This document shows, in pieces, positions 17,369 through 23,937 of a stretch of DNA of 29,366 nt. Source of the DNA: a virus. The stretch is from the IMG/VR virus record IMGVR_UViG_3300034103_001463, positions 1 through 29,366 of that record; one strand, given 5' to 3'. Position 1 is the stretch's first letter, and every line of letters starts with the position of its first letter. Below the pieces are notes generated by a model. The model ran no database searches. It saw only the letters and a program-made list of their open reading frames with translations, and was not told where the DNA came from. A program made the position numbers and the translations under genes.

Positions 17369-18337
17369 ATGAAAATTTATTCAAAAGACGAATTTAACTA
17401 CGTAGTTTCAAGTATTACTGGTTTCACAGACCAATCATCACAAGAAATTGTAGCTAAAGCACTTATCGGTGCAACAACTCCATCAGCTTTAACTGTGAAG
17501 CTCGGGGTCCGCGGAACCCAACAAATCCAATTGTTAAACTCATCACCAGTCTTCCAAACAGGACAGTGTGGATGGGATGCAAGTGGTACAACAACTTTTA
17601 CACAAGTTAGTTTATCTTCTCAACACGAGAGAGTAAATGAAGAATTATGTTTCCAACAATTATGGGACACATATCAATCATTGTTATTACCAGCAGGTCA
17701 AGACCCTGAGACTGTACCTTTCTTAAATCAAATTATTGATTTAAAAGTTAAGCAAATTCAACAACGCATTGAAACAAAATTATGGACTGCAACAACTGCA
17801 GGTGGTGATAGTTTTGATGGTTTTAGTAGCTTAATCGTAACAGGTGCAACATCAGTAGCAGCTTCAGCATCAGGTACAACATTCTCATCAACTGCAGCAT
17901 ACGGTACTAACGGTAACCCAATCACTGAAGTAGATAAATTAATTTCTGCTTTATCTGATGATGCTTTAGTTTTTGACGATTTGGTAGTTTTTATGAGCTA
18001 TTCCAACTTCCGCCTTTACAATCAGGCTTTAGTAAAAGCGAACTTCTTCCAAAACTATATTGGTACAACTAACGTAACAGGAAATATGAGTGCAATCCAC
18101 CCATCAACTAACGTTAAAGTGTTACCTACATTAGGTTTGGCAGGTTCTAATAAAGTTGTAATTATGCCAGCACAACTGTCATTCGTAGGTTTTGATTTAA
18201 TGTCCGACCACGAAAAGATGGATGCATTTTGGTCAAGAGATTTTGACGTATTAAAAATACGCGCAAATTATTCTTACTCGGCTAATATCGCAACATTTGC
18301 AGGAACAAATTATTTCGCAACAAATAACTTAGCGTAA
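17369..18337 (+). CDS. Major capsid protein
   Basis: 322 residues with features of HK97-fold capsid proteins of Bacteroidota phages: a helical N-arm, a central helix with IIDLKVKQIQQRIETKLW, and the C-terminal part MPAQLSFVGFDLMSDHEKMDAFWSRDFDVLKIRANYS, where the major capsid binding core usually ends. It follows the scaffold gene by 22 bases and is downstream of the protease and upstream of the tail-tube-like gene. A hairpin after the stop (18364-18384) may adjust readthrough. Bases 17501-17520 (codons for LGVRGT in the N-arm) are strikingly GC-rich compared with everything around them and use codons rare in this window. Identification is by motif recall and context, not by alignment. Confidence 0.8.
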   Translation: MKIYSKDEFNYVVSSITGFTDQSSQEIVAKALIGATTPSALTVKLGVRGTQQIQLLNSSPVFQTGQCGWDASGTTTFTQVSLSSQHERVNEELCFQQLWDTYQSLLLPAGQDPETVPFLNQIIDLKVKQIQQRIETKLWTATTAGGDSFDGFSSLIVTGATSVAASASGTTFSSTAAYGTNGNPITEVDKLISALSDDALVFDDLVVFMSYSNFRLYNQALVKANFFQNYIGTTNVTGNMSAIHPSTNVKVLPTLGLAGSNKVVIMPAQLSFVGFDLMSDHEKMDAFWSRDFDVLKIRANYSYSANIATFAGTNYFATNNLA

Positions 18338-18363
18338 TTTAGAAACCTAAAAATATAAAAACA

Positions 18364-18384
18364 AAAGGGGTGAAAGTCCCCTTT
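18364..18384 (+). terminator. Hairpin after the capsid gene (partial terminator or stability element)
   Basis: A 7-bp stem AAAGGGG/CCCCTTT (18364-18370 with 18378-18384) has loop TGAAAGT. It is followed by only a weak T run, so it may let part of transcription through to the next gene and protect the abundant capsid mRNA. Confidence 0.55.
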
Positions 18385-18417
18385 AACATAAATTAAAAAA
18401 AAATAAATTAAAATATT

Positions 18418-18987
18418 ATGAGTTGTTTTATTTCAAGTGGAGTAGCAATTGGTTGTTCTGATAGTATTGGTGGCGTGAAAAAAATATACGTTGGTGGTCA
18501 ATCTGGTTACACATCAGGTTACACTTACAACGTTGCTGGTTCAGTTACTGGTGCAACAGATAGTGGTGATGTTTCTTATTATGCTTTTGATATGAAAAGA
18601 GGCGTTTCAAGCTATGTGCAGACTACCACAAAAAATTATGAGAACGGCACCGTTTATTGGGAGCAAGTTCTTACTGCAGTATTAAATAAAATGGATGCTG
18701 AAAAGCGTAACCAATTAAAAATCTTAGGTCAAAACGACACTTTACAGATTTTAGTTGTGGACCAAAATGATAATGTGTATGTAATGGGTCAAGTGAACTA
18801 TTCTTACTTATCAGGTGGTGATGCACAAACTGGTTTAGCGTTGGCTGACAGAAATGGTATGACATTAATTTTCACGGCGCAAGAACAAGAGCCGAGTAGA
18901 TTATTAGCTGCACCATCAGGTTATACAGGTAATACTCCAGAAGCATTAATCGCTGCTGTATTTACAGGTTCAACGATTGTAGGATAA
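18418..18987 (+). CDS. Putative major tail tube protein
   Basis: 189 residues. The N-terminal SCFISSGVAIGCSDSIGGVKKIYVGG and the central ENGTVYWEQVLTAVLNKMDAEKRNQLKIL resemble structural proteins I recall from Flavobacteriia phages, where they are placed as tail tube or as an abundant virion protein. The second half (LQILVVDQNDNVYVMGQVNYSYLSGG and MTLIFTAQE) is beta-rich as in tube proteins. It shares a cassette with scaffold and capsid, and a strong terminator follows. Location between the capsid and portal genes is unusual for a tube protein and consistent with the inverted order here. A capsid decoration protein is the alternative. Confidence 0.55.
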   Translation: MSCFISSGVAIGCSDSIGGVKKIYVGGQSGYTSGYTYNVAGSVTGATDSGDVSYYAFDMKRGVSSYVQTTTKNYENGTVYWEQVLTAVLNKMDAEKRNQLKILGQNDTLQILVVDQNDNVYVMGQVNYSYLSGGDAQTGLALADRNGMTLIFTAQEQEPSRLLAAPSGYTGNTPEALIAAVFTGSTIVG

Positions 18988-19030
18988 ATGTTCGTCCTTT
19001 AGGACAATTTCTATATCTAAATCTAACGAA

Positions 19031-19056
19031 AAGAGGGTCTTATGACCCTTTTTTTT
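19031..19056 (+). terminator. Strong intrinsic terminator closing the capsid cassette
   Basis: Stem AGGGTC (19034-19039) with GACCCT (19044-19049) has loop TTAT, extended by A/T pairs at its base, and runs into a T tract to 19056. A smaller GTCC-TTTA-GGAC hairpin lies just before it (18994-19005). Confidence 0.9.
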
Positions 19057-19084
19057 ATATATACACTTCCAACTTGATTTTTTT

Positions 19085-19092
19085 TATATTTA
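19085..19092 (+). promoter_or_regulatory. TATATTTA motif after the terminator, before the portal operon
   Basis: The octamer begins 15 bases before the ATG at 19100 and directly follows the terminator, where transcription of the next operon must restart. It is one of five exact copies found in gaps of this window. Confidence 0.35.
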
Positions 19093-19099
19093 GTATTAT

Positions 19100-19471
19100 A
19101 TGATAATATTACAAAAGGGACAAGTTAATGAGTTGGTGTTAAACATCAACAATAACTCAAGAACCGACTTTTCGGGTTATACCCTAACATTTTTACATAT
19201 TCTATCACAGGAAGAAAAATCCTATACTGTTAGCACGTCTAATCCACTGCAGTACGCAGAAAATATTAGGTACTGCGAAATAGTATTAGATTTTTATACT
19301 GATGATTTAAACTACGAAGGACAATATCAATTAGAAATATTCGGTAATGGTACACAAAAAGTATTTACGGGTATGGCGAGATTGAATGGTACTACAGAAA
19401 AAGGAAACACATTTACTTCATACGCATCTCCTGATGAAGATAATAGCAATTACATATACATACAAGATTAA
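19100..19471 (+). CDS. Small beta-rich structural protein of unknown function
   Basis: 123 residues starting MIILQKGQVNELVLNINN. It is beta-rich (FSGYTLTFLHILS, YCEIVLDFYTDD, GQYQLEIFGNG), like an Ig-type or jelly-roll domain. I recall similar short proteins opening with M-I-x-L-x-K-G-Q-V-N in Bacteroidota phage structural modules. It is the first gene after the capsid-cassette terminator and lies two bases before the portal gene (stop-TT-ATG), so it is probably coupled with the portal. A head- or tail-joining or decoration role is possible, but there is no direct evidence. Confidence 0.6.
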   Translation: MIILQKGQVNELVLNINNNSRTDFSGYTLTFLHILSQEEKSYTVSTSNPLQYAENIRYCEIVLDFYTDDLNYEGQYQLEIFGNGTQKVFTGMARLNGTTEKGNTFTSYASPDEDNSNYIYIQD

Positions 19472-19473
19472 TT

Positions 19474-20646
19474 ATGAGTGAAGAAAAAATAGAAAAACAA
19501 AAATACAAATTAGCAAAATCAGACTTTAGACAGGAACCATTATTACCAATATTTTCTGAGGTAATTAATCGTTTGGATTTTGTACTCTACGGAGAAGGAA
19601 ATTTGATGCCACAATATCTTATATCAAGATATAACAATTGCGCAATCCATAAAGCAATCATAACCTCTAAGAAAGAACAAATATTAGGTGATGGTATTGT
19701 TAGTATGAACAACCCAATGGTTACTATCAATTTAATTAATGATAGTGAGGATGTTTCTGACGTACTTGAAAAGTGTGCGTTGGATTTAGTATTGTTCGGT
19801 GGATTTAGTTTAAACGTAATATGGTCAAAAGATAGAAAAAGTATTGCAGAAATATACCACATTGATTTTAGTAGAATTAGAAGTGGTAAGATTAATCCTG
19901 AAACAGATAAGATTGAAAAATATTATTACTGCGCAGATTGGTCTAATACTAAGAAGTTCAAGGTAGAAGAATATCCTTGTTTCAGTCAGAAAGAAAGTGA
20001 CCCAAATCAAATCTATTACTACAAACAATATTCACCATCACAATCGTACTACCCACACCCTGATTATAGCGGTGGACTTAGTGCAATTGAAATTGATGTG
20101 AACATAAAAGAATTTCACGCTAATAATTTAAAGAATGGTATGTTACCTTCTTTATGGATTAATATGAATAACGGCATTCCTGGTGAGGAAGAACAACGTT
20201 TGGTTACACGTGCATTAGAAAGCCAATTTACGAGTGTAAATAATGCAGGTAGACCAATCATCAGTTTCAACGAAAGCAAGGAATTATCCCCTGAAATAAC
20301 GCAAATAGCTACATCAGGTAATGACCAATACTATCAAACAATTTATGACGATATTGTACGTTCTATTTTGTCTGCACATCGTATTTCAAGTGGTGAGTTA
20401 TTCGGTATTAGCACTGCAAACAAGTTGGGTAGCAAGGATGAAATAAATACGCATATTGAATATATACGTAAGTCAGTAATACAACCATATCAAAAACAAT
20501 TGTTGGGTGTATTTGACAAGCTATTGACCCTTAAAACAGGTGTCCCAACAACATTAGAAATTAAACCAATGAGCATATATGAAGTAGGTGATATAGAACA
20601 ACAACCTACCGTAGTAGACACTCCTGAAAATCCAACACAAATATAA
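19474..20646 (+). CDS. Portal protein
   Basis: 390 residues. Portal-type features: N-terminal helices with CAIHKAIITSKKEQILGDG, a conserved VLEKCALDLVLFGGFSLNVIW segment, a beta-rich wing region, then ITQIATSGNDQYYQTIYDDIVRSILSAHRIS with SGELFGISTANKLGSKDEI, the typical portal stem/clip region in which the portal selects hairpins near a helix and an S/G-rich turn. The family forms the dodecameric ring at one capsid vertex, through which DNA is packaged by terminase. The C-terminus is Pro-rich. It leads straight into the connector gene through TAATATG. The terminase genes begin 8 kb downstream rather than directly upstream, an altered order. Confidence 0.85.
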   Translation: MSEEKIEKQKYKLAKSDFRQEPLLPIFSEVINRLDFVLYGEGNLMPQYLISRYNNCAIHKAIITSKKEQILGDGIVSMNNPMVTINLINDSEDVSDVLEKCALDLVLFGGFSLNVIWSKDRKSIAEIYHIDFSRIRSGKINPETDKIEKYYYCADWSNTKKFKVEEYPCFSQKESDPNQIYYYKQYSPSQSYYPHPDYSGGLSAIEIDVNIKEFHANNLKNGMLPSLWINMNNGIPGEEEQRLVTRALESQFTSVNNAGRPIISFNESKELSPEITQIATSGNDQYYQTIYDDIVRSILSAHRISSGELFGISTANKLGSKDEINTHIEYIRKSVIQPYQKQLLGVFDKLLTLKTGVPTTLEIKPMSIYEVGDIEQQPTVVDTPENPTQI

Positions 20647-20647
20647 T

Positions 20648-21277
20648 ATGGCTAACGTACTACTCGTCTCAGAAAATAAAATAAAAGCATTCACAAATTT
20701 AAATAAAAATTGTGATATTGATGCTATACGTGCTGAAATTGGAATAGCGCAGGATATTCATCTCCAACCATTATTAGGAACATTATTCTATACTCATTTA
20801 TTAGACCAGGTTAGCGCAACAGGAAATACTTTTAACGCTGATGAATTAATCCTTGTCAACGATTATATTTCCAACTACCTCATACAAATGAGTTACTACG
20901 AAATTATACCTTCACTACATTTACGTTCAATGAATGTTGGTGTTGTTAAAGCAGGTGCAGTTGATGGTGGACGTGATGGTGTAGATATTGAAACGATGAA
21001 GTACCTACGTAACATTCAAAAACAACGTGCAGACTTTTATATGATGCGTCTACAAGATTATCTTATCACAGGACGTGGGCAAAACAAATTCCCTCAATAC
21101 AATAGTCAAACTACTATTGATGGTATGATTGCAAACAGGTCAGAAAAGTACAACTCTCCTATATACTTAAACCACACATCAAGGTACGGTTATAGTTTAG
21201 CGCAAACAATGCGTAATTTGGATGTATATTCAGACCAGGCACACTATAACCCTCCTTGTACTGATTGCGGATATTAA
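20648..21277 (+). CDS. Head-tail connector (adaptor) protein
   Basis: 209 residues directly after the portal, joined by TAATATG. The segment IAQDIHLQPLLGTLFYTHLLDQV is the characteristic start of adaptor-type connectors in Bacteroidota phages, which bind beneath the portal. The middle contains LVNDYISNYLIQMSYYEIIPSLHLR. The C-terminus ends in PPCTDCGY, a small Cys pair that I also recall in relatives. The family is predicted all-helical. Role: seals the head and links it to the neck. Confidence comes from both position and motif. Confidence 0.75.
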   Translation: MANVLLVSENKIKAFTNLNKNCDIDAIRAEIGIAQDIHLQPLLGTLFYTHLLDQVSATGNTFNADELILVNDYISNYLIQMSYYEIIPSLHLRSMNVGVVKAGAVDGGRDGVDIETMKYLRNIQKQRADFYMMRLQDYLITGRGQNKFPQYNSQTTIDGMIANRSEKYNSPIYLNHTSRYGYSLAQTMRNLDVYSDQAHYNPPCTDCGY

Positions 21278-21287
21278 AACTATTTAA

Positions 21288-21548
21288 ATGAACGACACAA
21301 TTATATTACTCATATCAAACGTATTAACAGGAGCTGTAGGATTTTTTGCAGGTAAAAGACGCAGTGATGCAGAAACAGATAATCAGGTGCTACGCAATCT
21401 TGAATTATCTATCAACCTTTACAAACAAATGATTGATGACCTTAAAGCTGAAATACACGAACTAAATAATAAGGTGCAGCACCTACAAAAAATGGTGGAT
21501 GAACTTATGGCTGAGAATAAAAAATTAAAAAAACATAACGGATTATGA
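21288..21548 (+). CDS. Small membrane-anchored coiled-coil protein
   Basis: 86 residues. The N-terminal hydrophobic segment (IILLISNVLTGAVGFFAG) is followed by a basic KRR and then a long heptad-rich helix (LELSINLYKQMIDDLKAEI to the end), predicted coiled coil. The topology (one N-terminal anchor, cytoplasmic or periplasmic coiled coil) resembles inner-membrane spanins or holin-accessory proteins, but no lysozyme or partner gene is seen nearby. I recall near-identical architectures in Flavobacteriia phages. It starts 10 bases after the connector and ends in an ATGA overlap with the next gene. A lysis role is only inferred. Confidence 0.65.
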   Translation: MNDTIILLISNVLTGAVGFFAGKRRSDAETDNQVLRNLELSINLYKQMIDDLKAEIHELNNKVQHLQKMVDELMAENKKLKKHNGL

Positions 21549-21823
21549 AATTAGAACAGATTGTAAAATTGAAATTTGGTAATGCACCAAAAGCAGAAAT
21601 GGAAGCGTACCCGTGGGATGAATGTATGGCAGACCAAATGGAAAGATATGGTGATGAAGAAACAGCTAAGAAAGTGTGTGGAGCAATTAAAGCAGGAATG
21701 AAAAAATCTTTTGCTGAGGGTGATGATTTGGAAAATGCTTGTTGGGAAGGTTACGAACCAATAGGTCTAAAAGAAGTAGATGGTCGTATGGTGCCAAATT
21801 GTGTGCCAATTAAAGACAAATAA
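21545..21823 (+). CDS. Small protein with conserved Cys/Trp motifs, also seen in phage head genes
   Basis: 92 residues. Two motifs stand out: YPWDECMADQMERYGDEETAKKVCGAIKAG, which looks like a compact helical unit, and GYEPIGLKEVDGRMVPNCVPIK at the C-terminus. I recall both in association with phage prohead proteases, where a GYEPIG-x-VPNCVP tail is common. Here they form an independent protein. It starts inside the previous stop (ATGA) and precedes the small membrane gene. Function unknown; a head-maturation accessory is the best guess. Confidence 0.6.
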   Translation: MKLEQIVKLKFGNAPKAEMEAYPWDECMADQMERYGDEETAKKVCGAIKAGMKKSFAEGDDLENACWEGYEPIGLKEVDGRMVPNCVPIKDK

Positions 21824-21830
21824 TCATCAA

Positions 21831-21980
21831 GTGAATAGTTCTATCAAAAAGAAATTAGAGTGTCTTAAATGGTCTGCATTTGAGGTTTATGTGCGTTTAG
21901 CATTAGCGTGGGTTATAGTTGCGTTGGGATTTGAGATTGTTATGCTTCTTATAGAACTTCAAAAGGAATTGATAGGATAA
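21831..21980 (+). CDS. Putative single-pass membrane protein with GTG start (holin-like)
   Basis: 49 residues if started at the GTG at 21831, eight bases after the previous stop. An ATG at 21780 in the same frame lies inside the previous gene and is less likely. The product has a basic N-terminus (SSIKKKLECLKW) and one hydrophobic helix (VRLALAWVIVALGFEIVML), then a short charged end. Size and topology fit a small holin or holin-antiholin, but many small phage membrane proteins look alike. Its last 78 bases overlap the 3' end of the convergent HNH gene. Confidence 0.4.
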   Translation: MNSSIKKKLECLKWSAFEVYVRLALAWVIVALGFEIVMLLIELQKELIG

Positions 21981-22283
21981 AGTATTAGCACTCCTGTAAT
22001 AGCAATTTTCCTCACCTGTTACCCACTGCAGATTTTCTACCCTATTGTCGTGTCTTATATGGTTGATGTGATGCACTTGTTCCTTACCCCTTACCTTAGG
22101 GATGAACGCTGCTGCAACCAACCTGTGGACCCTAAAAAACACCTGCTTCTTATCCTTGTGCAGACCAATACGTTTGTAGCCATTATCAGTTTTTTCTTTT
22201 AGGATTTTGCCAGACAAATTCCGTACACGACCAGCACTGCTAACTTCATAATCGTAACCCTTAATTCTTTTCCATTTTTCCAT
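21903..22283 (-). CDS. NUMOD4-HNH homing-type endonuclease
   Basis: 126 residues. Residues 4-22 show the NUMOD4 signature (W-K-x-I-K-G-Y, then YEVSSAGRVRN), a DNA-binding motif of homing endonucleases. Residues 53-89 form the HNH domain: HRLVAAAFIP, then H71-H72-I-N, D79-N80, and the closing E-N-L-Q-W-V-T. Such free-standing enzymes nick intronless sites in related phages and spread themselves. It sits alone on the minus strand at the end of the structural block, convergent with it, and the coding DNA is visibly less AT-rich than its surroundings, a sign of recent transfer. The final ~25 residues overlap the opposite-strand membrane gene and may be non-essential. Downstream terminators in 22311-22414 lie upstream of it, so it is probably expressed weakly or from its own promoter. 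Confidence 0.85.
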   Translation of the reverse strand: MEKWKRIKGYDYEVSSAGRVRNLSGKILKEKTDNGYKRIGLHKDKKQVFFRVHRLVAAAFIPKVRGKEQVHHINHIRHDNRVENLQWVTGEENCYYRSANTLSYQFLLKFYKKHNNLKSQRNYNPR

Positions 22284-22310
22284 AACACTATTATAGAAAA
22301 AATAAATGAC

Positions 22311-22349
22311 AAAAAAAAACCCCGTAGCCTCAGTGAAAAGCTACAGGGT
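22311..22349 (-). terminator. Minus-strand intrinsic terminator, distal copy
   Basis: On the minus strand a stem of about nine pairs, with one C/A mismatch, combines GTAGC (22324-22328) with GCTAC (22340-22344) and flanking GGG/CCC. It runs into nine T residues (complement of 22311-22319). It ends any leftward transcript before the HNH gene. It shares the 16-nt motif with the copy at 22377. Confidence 0.85.
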
Positions 22350-22420
22350 ATATCCGACATTAAAAAAGAAACGTTTTAAAAAACCCTGCAGTGAACCTTA
22401 TAAAGCTGCAGGGTATATCC
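22340..22420. repeat. 16-nt direct repeat embedded in the two terminators
   Basis: GCTACAGGGTATATCC (22340-22355) and GCTGCAGGGTATATCC (22405-22420) differ at one base and are 65 bases apart. Each forms the distal stem arm of its terminator plus five conserved bases beyond it, so the similarity extends outside the stem. Confidence 0.85.
22377..22414 (-). terminator. Minus-strand intrinsic terminator, proximal copy
   Basis: A perfect 9-bp stem ACCCTGCAG (22383-22391) with CTGCAGGGT (22406-22414) is followed on the minus strand by T6. It is the first strong stop after the leftward operon (22565-25335). Confidence 0.9.
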
Positions 22421-22445
22421 AACCGTATAAAAAAGAAATTGATAA

Positions 22446-22513
22446 AAGAAGGGTGGCTGTATAACAAACTATATGAAATGGCACTATCAAAATAATAAAT
22501 CACCACCCTTCTT
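22446..22513. other. Long hairpin with 11-bp perfect stem and 46-base loop
   Basis: AAGAAGGGTGG (22446-22456) pairs perfectly with CCACCCTTCTT (22503-22513). On the minus strand T-rich sequence follows. It could be a third terminator, an mRNA 3' stabiliser or a small RNA. The gap 22284-22564 otherwise contains no gene. Confidence 0.6.
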
Positions 22514-22564
22514 ATTATAAATATAGGAAAAGCACACCACAATTCCAAATATTTATAATTATTT

Positions 22565-22882
22565 TTATAAATTAATTTCTGTACGCAAGGTAAAGCCATT
22601 ATCATCCTGCGACACAATTGTCTGCGTAACCAATCCATTATCAAACATACGTTCAATTAAAAGCATACGCTGCGCTTTACATATGTCCTCATACAATCTA
22701 TCATTCATTTCGTTACGATTGGTTGGAAACGAAATAAACAGACAAGGCATCCCGTGTAGTTCAGGGTCGTAACGTGTTGTTAATGCTTGTGGGTCAGGTA
22801 GACCTTCAGAAGGAAAGTGTAGCTGCAACAATCTTTCAAACTCATCATCCTCATTTTTTCCAAAAAATTTAAAGTCTGCCAT
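22565..22882 (-). CDS. Hypothetical protein, last gene of the leftward operon
   Basis: 105 residues starting MADFKFFGKNEDDEFERLLQLHFP. The N-terminal half is acidic, and a helical centre (NEMNDRLYEDICKAQRMLLIERMF) is followed by a beta end (TQTIVSQDDNGFTLRTEINL). No known family. The start is in a TAG-T-ATG junction with the previous gene, so translation is probably coupled. Hairpins and two terminators follow, closing the operon. Possibly an early-phase host-modulating protein; no functional evidence. Confidence 0.6.
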   Translation of the reverse strand: MADFKFFGKNEDDEFERLLQLHFPSEGLPDPQALTTRYDPELHGMPCLFISFPTNRNEMNDRLYEDICKAQRMLLIERMFDNGLVTQTIVSQDDNGFTLRTEINL

Positions 22883-22883
22883 A

Positions 22884-23096
22884 CTAATAATAAATTTGTA
22901 ACCAATCTAATGGTGGGTGCTTTAATTTAATTACCAACTCAGTCCACACTTCAATCAATTCCTTCTTGTTTAGCGGCATTAGTGACTTGATGTAGTCGCA
23001 GTCAAAATCGTCCCCTGTTTCGTTCTTTAACCATTCAATCTGTTGGATGATTAGTTTCTTGTTGTCGCGTTGTAGCTTGTAGCTTTTTAGTTTCAT
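22884..23096 (-). CDS. Hypothetical small helical protein
   Basis: 70 residues starting MKLKSYKLQRDNKKLIIQQIEWLKN. Basic N-terminal half and an acidic middle (ETGDDFDCDYIKSLM), predicted helical throughout. No family recognised. It begins inside the stop of the upstream gene (ATGA overlap, 23093-23096) and is followed by a TAG-T-ATG junction, so it is expressed as part of the operon. The size and helix pattern would suit a small protein-binding inhibitor, but this is unsupported. Confidence 0.6.
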   Translation of the reverse strand: MKLKSYKLQRDNKKLIIQQIEWLKNETGDDFDCDYIKSLMPLNKKELIEVWTELVIKLKHPPLDWLQIYY

Positions 23097-23359
23097 ATTA
23101 TTTCTATATTTGTTTTTTTATTAACCCACTCGTAATTAAACCCCTCGTGATAATATCCACTCACATCAGAAATATAATCTGATATACTATCTTCTATCCA
23201 ATCTTCCTGTAAATGTTTTTCATCCCAATCGGTAGCATCAATAATAATTTCAGTTGGTTCTGCGTTGAAGGTTTTATCATATTCCTCTTTTGTTTGGTCG
23301 TCCATATGGTCTTCGTAATTGTAATACCATTTAATATCGTACACTCTAATTTGTTTCAT
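23093..23359 (-). CDS. Hypothetical acidic protein with a D-Y-I-S-D-x-S-G-Y motif
   Basis: 88 residues, strongly acidic (DDQTKEEYDK, DATDWDEKHLQEDWIEDSISDYISDVSGY). The pattern Ile-Ser-Asp, x, Ser/Thr-Gly-Tyr/Phe, then H-E-G-F resembles a motif I recall in small phage and Bacteroidota proteins (xxAISDxTGFxHxGFxYE), with no assigned function. Both ends are ATGA overlaps with neighbours. The layout (MKQ- start, short strand, acidic helix) resembles the gene at 23698-23937, so the two could be distant paralogues. DNA-mimic or inhibitor roles are conceivable given charge. Confidence 0.6.
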   Translation of the reverse strand: MKQIRVYDIKWYYNYEDHMDDQTKEEYDKTFNAEPTEIIIDATDWDEKHLQEDWIEDSISDYISDVSGYYHEGFNYEWVNKKTNIEII

Positions 23360-23529
23360 ATTGCTTTTTCTATTTTATCTAATACGTTATATAATTGTTT
23401 GAATAAATATTCTTTTTGTGGTGCAAGGTCTGCAGGTTCAGTTGCTGCGTTAGCACACACCCTTTCAAAAAATTCTATTACTCCTACGATTGCGTTCAAT
23501 TCTTCCTTGTTAAACTTTAAGTTAGGCAT
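23356..23529 (-). CDS. Hypothetical small helical protein (57 aa)
   Basis: The frame is open to 23574, but the ATG at 23529 (MPNLKFNKEELNAIVGVIEFF) is preferred. It lies just after the preceding gene's stop, and the upstream extension overlaps that gene. The protein is two helices: ELNAIVGVIEFFERVCANAA and KEYLFKQLYNVLDKIEKAI. A parallel layout (E-x-N/T-x-L, helix, polar loop, K-E helix) is shared with the gene at 24620, suggesting related small dimerising helical proteins. Its stop overlaps the next start (ATGA). Function unknown. Confidence 0.6.
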   Translation of the reverse strand: MPNLKFNKEELNAIVGVIEFFERVCANAATEPADLAPQKEYLFKQLYNVLDKIEKAI

Positions 23530-23534
23530 ATTAT

Positions 23535-23696
23535 TTATTTTTGAAAGGTTGCTGTATAAAACATCTTTACACAAAATTCATCAAACGTCATTTCCTCCTG
23601 ATTTATTTTGGTAGTGTATATTTCGTATAGTCCGTTATAGTTGTCTGTAACAAACTTGAGGATGTGCGGTTTTAAATACTCGTCTATTTCTTTCAT
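23535..23696 (-). CDS. Hypothetical small acidic protein (53 aa)
   Basis: This fills a gap between two longer genes. ATG at 23696 follows the upstream TAA by one base (TAATATG). The product starts MKEIDEYLKPHILKFVTDNYNG and ends FYTATFQK, acidic and helical. It is too short for most gene finders, but junction type and tight packing (five bases to the next ATG) argue that it is real. No family recognised. Confidence 0.55.
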   Translation of the reverse strand: MKEIDEYLKPHILKFVTDNYNGLYEIYTTKINQEEMTFDEFCVKMFYTATFQK

Positions 23697-23697
23697 A

Positions 23698-23937
23698 TTA
23701 TTTATAATTTATATCGGTTTGTGAATAGGTTTTGACTACGGTTGTTTCAATATCTTCTTCACCCAACCAATCGTACAGATAGGATGCACCAATTTCTGCA
23801 AGGTCTTCTACTTCCTGTTCATCATAACCTTGACTGTCAATCAACCATTTCTTAAACTGCATTACTTGTTCATCAGTAAGTTCTACTGTTTCGTAGGTAA
23901 CAATATCACGTGCTACCCTAATGTTAAACTGTTTCAT
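23698..23937 (-). CDS. Hypothetical acidic protein (79 aa)
   Basis: Starts MKQFNIRVARDIVTYETVELTDEQVMQFKKWL. A beta N-terminus is followed by an acidic helix (EQEVEDLAEIGASYLYDWLGEED). The charge is very negative overall. The architecture, a strand pair then an acidic helix ending in aromatic-rich sequence, is like that of the gene at 23093-23359. The start overlaps the upstream stop by four bases (ATGA), and the stop is followed by TAATATG. Unknown function. Very acidic small phage proteins include DNA mimics that block host DNA-binding enzymes, but no such match is claimed. Confidence 0.6.
   Translation of the reverse strand: MKQFNIRVARDIVTYETVELTDEQVMQFKKWLIDSQGYDEQEVEDLAEIGASYLYDWLGEEDIETTVVKTYSQTDINYK

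Noticed and set aside
21780-21980. Small membrane gene starting at the ATG at 21780
   Set aside because: That start lies inside the previous gene; the GTG at 21831 gives a more regular protein and normal spacing.
22360-22656. Minus-strand 98-aa frame
   Set aside because: It overlaps a better gene (22565-22882) and runs through the terminators.
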